A stretch of DNA of 64,000 bases from Pseudomonas costantinii (GTDB lineage Bacteria > Pseudomonadota > Gammaproteobacteria > Pseudomonadales > Pseudomonadaceae): the NCBI RefSeq assembly GCF_001870435.1, contig NZ_MDDR01000037.1:310001-374000 (forward strand), given 5' to 3'. Made by a program: the position numbers and the translations under genes. The stretch's first letter is position 1, and each line of letters starts with the position of its first letter. Under the pieces are notes generated by a model, which did not search any database, was not told where the DNA came from, and saw only the letters and a program-made list of their open reading frames with translations. Below are positions 60,844-64,000 of this stretch, piece after piece.

Positions 60844-61059
60844 TTTGCGAAACTTATAGTTTTGTTGCGGTAAATTTTGTTGAAAGATTGATGCCTCCAG
60901 AAGTTATATTTTTTGAATATGCCGAGCAACTAGTGTTTCTGGCGGATAACCCTGGGAAGTATCACTGTGGATATTTTTCTGGTGAATGCCCATGGCCTTC
61001 CCCCGCTGCGCGGATTATCGTGCAGGCCTACTGACACTAATTGATTGCGGAGCCTGCCC

Positions 61060-61530
61060 ATGAGTGATGCCCACGACGCCCTGATCACCCAGTTCTACCA
61101 AGCGTTCCAACGCTTGGACGCCGACGCCATGGCCGCTTGCTACACCGACGATGTGGTGTTCAGCGACCCGGCTTTCGGCGAGCTGCACGGCCGTGATGCC
61201 GGTGATATGTGGCGCATGCTCACGACTCGGGCCAAGGACTTTTCCCTGACCTTCGACAGCGTCCGCAGCGATGACCGCAGCGGCAGCGCGCATTGGGTGG
61301 CGACCTACCTGTTCAGCGCCACCGGCAACACGGTGGTCAACGATATCCAGGCGCGTTTTGTATTTCGCGATGGCAAGATCTGCGAGCACCACGATAGCTT
61401 CGATCTGTGGCGTTGGTCGCGCCAGGCATTGGGTACCAAGGGCCTGTTGCTGGGCTGGACGCCACTGGTGAGAAACGCCGTGCGTGCCCAGGCACTGCGA
61501 GGTTTGAAGGCATTTCAGGCCAGTCGTTGA
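61060..61530 (+). CDS. NTF2-like/SnoaL-domain protein
   Basis: A 156-residue protein with a SnoaL-like fold: MSDAHDALITQFYQAFQRLDADAMAACYTDDVVFSDPAFGELHGRDAGDMWRML and ATYLFSATGNTVVNDIQARFVFRDGKICEHHDSFDLWRW. GGAG lies 7 nt before the ATG. The C-terminal part (about 125-156) contains an additional helical segment common to a Pseudomonas subgroup. Ligand and function unknown. Confidence 0.8.
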   Translation: MSDAHDALITQFYQAFQRLDADAMAACYTDDVVFSDPAFGELHGRDAGDMWRMLTTRAKDFSLTFDSVRSDDRSGSAHWVATYLFSATGNTVVNDIQARFVFRDGKICEHHDSFDLWRWSRQALGTKGLLLGWTPLVRNAVRAQALRGLKAFQASR

Positions 61531-61566
61531 TAAGCTGGGCGCTCTTTTGCCTTGCCGAATCCATCC

Positions 61567-61839
61567 GTGAACAGTCCTGAACCCAAACCCTGGTTCGTCT
61601 ACTTGGTGCGCGCCGCCAATGGCGCGTTGTATTGCGGCATCAGCAATGACCCAGTGCGTCGATTTGCCTCCCATCAAAGCGGCAAGGGCGCACGGTTTTT
61701 TCTGTCCAGCCCGGCGGTGGCGTTGGTCTACACCGAGATGTGTGCCAGTAAGGGCGAGGCGCTGCGCCAGGAACGCTTGATCAAGAAATTGAAGAAGAGC
61801 GCCAAGGAGTGTTTGGCGGCGAGTGGTTCATCACGCTGA
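61567..61839 (+). CDS. GIY-YIG nuclease-superfamily protein (UPF0213 type)
   Basis: A 90-residue single-domain protein. WFVYLVRAANGALYCGISNDPVRRFASHQSGKGARF contains the GIY-YIG signature (here VYLV...LYCGIS) with the conserved Arg; ALRQERLIKKLKK carries the catalytic-type Glu. Length matches UPF0213 proteins. The start is uncertain: GTG at 61567 is used, TTG at 61552 is an alternative, neither with a clear ribosome-binding site. Function poorly known. Confidence 0.85.
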   Translation: MNSPEPKPWFVYLVRAANGALYCGISNDPVRRFASHQSGKGARFFLSSPAVALVYTEMCASKGEALRQERLIKKLKKSAKECLAASGSSR

Positions 61840-61914
61840 CTGATGCGTTTTCATCACCCCAGCACACGGTTTTGCGCGCTAAGCTAGCGGCTCACTTGTT
61901 AAGCGGAGCCTGGC

Positions 61915-62850
61915 ATGTCTGAGTTGATCCTTCACCATTACCCGCAATCTCCATTTGCTGAGAAGGCTCGGCTGCTGCTGGGCTTCAAGGGGTTGTCCTG
62001 GCGCTCCGTAGACATTCCTCGAATGCTGCCAAAGCCCGACCTGACGGCGTTGACGGGCGGCTATCGCAAGACACCCGTCTTGCAGATAGGCGCTGATATT
62101 TACTGCGACACCGCACTGATCGCTCGGCGCCTGGAGCAGGAAAAGGCTGCGCCGGCACTGTTTCCCCTTGGGCAGGAAATGAATGCCCAAGTGTTTGCCG
62201 CCTGGGTCGACAGTGTGGTGTTTCACCATGCCATCAGCCTGGTATTCCAGCCGGCATCCGTGGCCGTGCGCTTCGCTAAATTACCACCTGAGGTGTTGAA
62301 GGCATTTGTCGCGGACCGGGCTGTACTGTTCACCGGCGGTACGGCGAGCAAAATACCGCTTGAACTGGCCCTGCATCAGTGGCCGGCAATCATGTTGCGC
62401 GTAGAGCAACAACTGCAGCACGAACCGGGTGACTTTTTGTTTGGCGAACCGTCGATTGCAGACTTTTCCTTGGCCCATGTGCTGTGGTTTCTCAAGGGCT
62501 CAGCGGTAACCGCGCCGTTGGTGGATGAGTACCCGGCCGTAGTGGCCTGGCTGGGTCGGGTATTGGGCTTTGGTCATGGCACCGCAAGCGAGATGAGCGC
62601 GGACCAAGCGTTGGAAATCGCCCACAATGCCACACCCGCTGCCTTGCCGGACGAAGTATTCGAAGACCCCAATGGCTTCAAGCTCGGTCAACAGGTGACC
62701 ATCAACGCAACGGATTACGGCGTCGATCTGGTCGCGGGCGAATTGCTCTTTGCTGGCCGTGAGGAACTGATTTTGCGCCGCACCGATGAACGCGGCGGCA
62801 CCGTGCATGTGCACTTCCCTCGCTTTGGTTATCGCCTTCAGGCGCAGTAA
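61915..62850 (+). CDS. Glutathione S-transferase-family protein with C-terminal extension
   Basis: A 311-residue protein. The thioredoxin-like domain (about 1-78) has LILHHYPQSPFAEKARLLLGFKGLSW and YRKTPVLQIGADIYCDTALIARRLE. The helical GST-C domain (about 90-215) ends in GEPSIADFSLAHVLWFL. An additional beta-rich region of about 90 residues (DEVFEDPNGFKLGQQVTINATDYGVDLVAGELLFAGREELILRRTDERGGTVHVHFPRFG) is not part of classic GSTs. SPFAEKAR places Ser at the usual catalytic position. Substrate unknown. Confidence 0.87.
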   Translation: MSELILHHYPQSPFAEKARLLLGFKGLSWRSVDIPRMLPKPDLTALTGGYRKTPVLQIGADIYCDTALIARRLEQEKAAPALFPLGQEMNAQVFAAWVDSVVFHHAISLVFQPASVAVRFAKLPPEVLKAFVADRAVLFTGGTASKIPLELALHQWPAIMLRVEQQLQHEPGDFLFGEPSIADFSLAHVLWFLKGSAVTAPLVDEYPAVVAWLGRVLGFGHGTASEMSADQALEIAHNATPAALPDEVFEDPNGFKLGQQVTINATDYGVDLVAGELLFAGREELILRRTDERGGTVHVHFPRFGYRLQAQ

Positions 62851-62910
62851 ATAAAATTATTTTCAAAGAAAGGTGAGGTAAATCGTCAGCCCATCCGTGT
62901 AGTGTTTGAA

Positions 62911-62929
62911 ATTGCGATTAATTCGCATT
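62911..62929. promoter_or_regulatory. Candidate Fur box upstream of TonB-dependent receptor
   Basis: ATTGCGATTAATTCGCATT matches 14 of 19 positions of the Pseudomonas-type Fur consensus AATGAGAATTATTCTCATT, including the outer CATT and the central dyad. It lies 30 nt before the receptor start, so iron repression is expected. Confidence 0.5.
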
Positions 62930-62958
62930 AACAGCGTTTTCTACACGGGTCTCACAGC

Positions 62959-64000
62959 ATGAAGTCGACGGCGGGCGGTTTGGTTAAACAGTGGTTGGGT
63001 GCCTCGGTACTGGCGGTGTCGGGGCTGGCGTTGCTGCCCCTGAGCGTGGCGCAGGCGCAGGAGCAGCAAAGCACCCAGTTCAACTTTGCCCTGGCAGCCA
63101 AACCTCTGCCCCAGGCCCTGAGCGATTTCAGCCGGGTCACCGGGATCAGCGTGATCTACACCGACGAAGCGCCCTATGGCCTCAGTGCCCCGGCGGTCAG
63201 CGGGCAGATGAGCGCAACCCAGGCCCTGCAACGCCTGCTGGGTAACTCCCGCCTGACCTTCCGCCAGATTGACGCCCGCACCTTGGCCCTTGAACCGGTG
63301 CCCACCGACGGCGCAGTTAACCTTGGCGCCACCACCATCAGTGGTGCCAGCCAAACCCAGGACAGCACCAGCTATCAGCCGCCGCCCACCAGCTCGGTGA
63401 TGCGCTCCCGAGCCCTGCTGCTAGAAACCCCGCAAACCGTCAACGTGGTGCCCGCCCAAGTGTTGCGCGATCAACAGCCACGCAATTTGGATGATGCCCT
63501 GGGTAATATCAGCGGCATCACCCAGGCCAACACCCTCGGTAGCACCCAGGACGCAGTGATGCTGCGCGGTTTTGGTGACAACCGTAACGGCTCGATCATG
63601 CAAGACGGCATGCCGGTGGTGCAGGGCCGTGCGTTGAACGCTACGGCCGAGCGCGTCGAAGTGCTCAAGGGCCCGTCGTCGTTGCTGTATGGCATTCAGG
63701 ACCCGGGCGGTGTGGTCAATATCGTCAGCAAAAAGCCTGAGCTGGTGCAGTCCACCTCTTTGACCGTACGTGGCTCGACCTTTGGCGACGGCAAAAACGG
63801 CAGCGGTGGCAACCTCGACACCACCGGCCCGATTGGCGACAGCGGCCTGGCTTATCGGCTGATCGTCGACCATGAAGACGAAGACTACTGGCGTAACTAC
63901 GGCACCCACCGCGAGACGCTGGTGGCGCCATCCCTGGCCTGGTATGGCGACACCACCAAGGTGGTGTTCGCCTATGAACACCGCGAATTCCTTTCGCCGT
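62959..64000 (+). CDS. TonB-dependent siderophore receptor with STN domain (5' part)
   Basis: The first 347 codons of an outer-membrane receptor; the gene continues beyond the window. Signal peptide about 1-34 (ending VAQAQEQQ). A secretin/TonB short N-terminal (STN) domain at about 38-112 (FNFALAAKPLPQALSDFSRVTGISVIY... ) indicates signalling to an anti-sigma factor, as in FecA/FpvA-type receptors. The plug (about 150-270) has VMLRGFGDNRNGSIMQDGMPVV and ERVEVLKGPSSLLYGIQDPGGVVNIVSKKP. The barrel begins after. No sigma/anti-sigma pair lies in the upstream 1 kb; it may be downstream or elsewhere. Confidence 0.93.
   Translation, partial: MKSTAGGLVKQWLGASVLAVSGLALLPLSVAQAQEQQSTQFNFALAAKPLPQALSDFSRVTGISVIYTDEAPYGLSAPAVSGQMSATQALQRLLGNSRLTFRQIDARTLALEPVPTDGAVNLGATTISGASQTQDSTSYQPPPTSSVMRSRALLLETPQTVNVVPAQVLRDQQPRNLDDALGNISGITQANTLGSTQDAVMLRGFGDNRNGSIMQDGMPVVQGRALNATAERVEVLKGPSSLLYGIQDPGGVVNIVSKKPELVQSTSLTVRGSTFGDGKNGSGGNLDTTGPIGDSGLAYRLIVDHEDEDYWRNYGTHRETLVAPSLAWYGDTTKVVFAYEHREFLSP

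Noticed and set aside
1..64000. Prophage, integrative element or insertion sequence
   Set aside because: No integrase, transposase, phage structural gene or attachment-site duplication was recognised. Local AT-rich blocks (mqsRA, toxin tip) are too small to call an island.

Overview
The window reads as chromosomal DNA of a fluorescent pseudomonad, most likely the Pseudomonas fluorescens group. The evidence is high-GC coding with abundant antisense open frames, Pseudomonas-type REP palindromes carrying a GTGGGAGC core, a complete alginate operon in the P. aeruginosa gene order, an esterase that I recognise from memory as P. fluorescens carboxylesterase EstB, and an Aap-type amino-acid transporter. 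No rRNA, tRNA, insertion sequence, integrase or CRISPR array was seen.

Layout. 1-527: REP palindrome and a structured non-coding block. 528-6439: a LysR regulator divergent from a four-gene AaeXAB-like efflux operon (outer-membrane lipoprotein, FUSC pump, DUF1656 protein, membrane-fusion protein). 6477-10687: a second tightly overlapped exporter on the minus strand (TolC-like lipoprotein, FtsX-type permease, ABC ATPase, lipoprotein adaptor), DevBCA-like. 10886-14732: SnoaL-like protein and MFS transporter with a divergent LysR regulator and a clear operator palindrome, an SDR oxidoreductase and a small membrane protein. 14982-18494: a large modular toxin whose low-GC C-terminal tip looks like a HYD1-type ADP-ribosyltransferase, with no visible immunity gene. 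18566-34666: the alginate operon algD-8-44-K-E-G-X-L-I-J-F-A on the minus strand, preceded by an AT-rich region with an AlgU-type promoter candidate and interrupted by a 29-bp inverted-repeat element between algL and algI.

35503-47392: housekeeping and metabolic genes: yaaA, an atypical polysaccharide deacetylase, a PIN-PhoH protein, moaCDE, an RhlB-type RNA helicase, estB and aapJQMP. 47444-48243: an mqsRA toxin-antitoxin pair with its operator palindrome. 48403-50326: GntR regulator and CynX/NimT-type MFS transporter. 50330-58752: a nine-gene chaperone-usher operon with six single-domain DUF1120 pilin paralogues plus a two-domain, probable tip protein. Two response regulators (REC-Hpt and RcsB/NarL type) lie divergent from it with no kinase nearby. 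61060-64000: NTF2-like protein, GIY-YIG protein, a GST with a C-terminal extension, and the start of a TonB-dependent siderophore receptor behind a Fur-box-like site.

The themes are surface and envelope biology (alginate, pili, two exporters, iron uptake) and competition (modular toxin, toxin-antitoxin). The most unusual parts are the DUF1120 pilin array with its kinase-less phosphorelay regulators, and the orphan modular toxin with a compositionally distinct tip.
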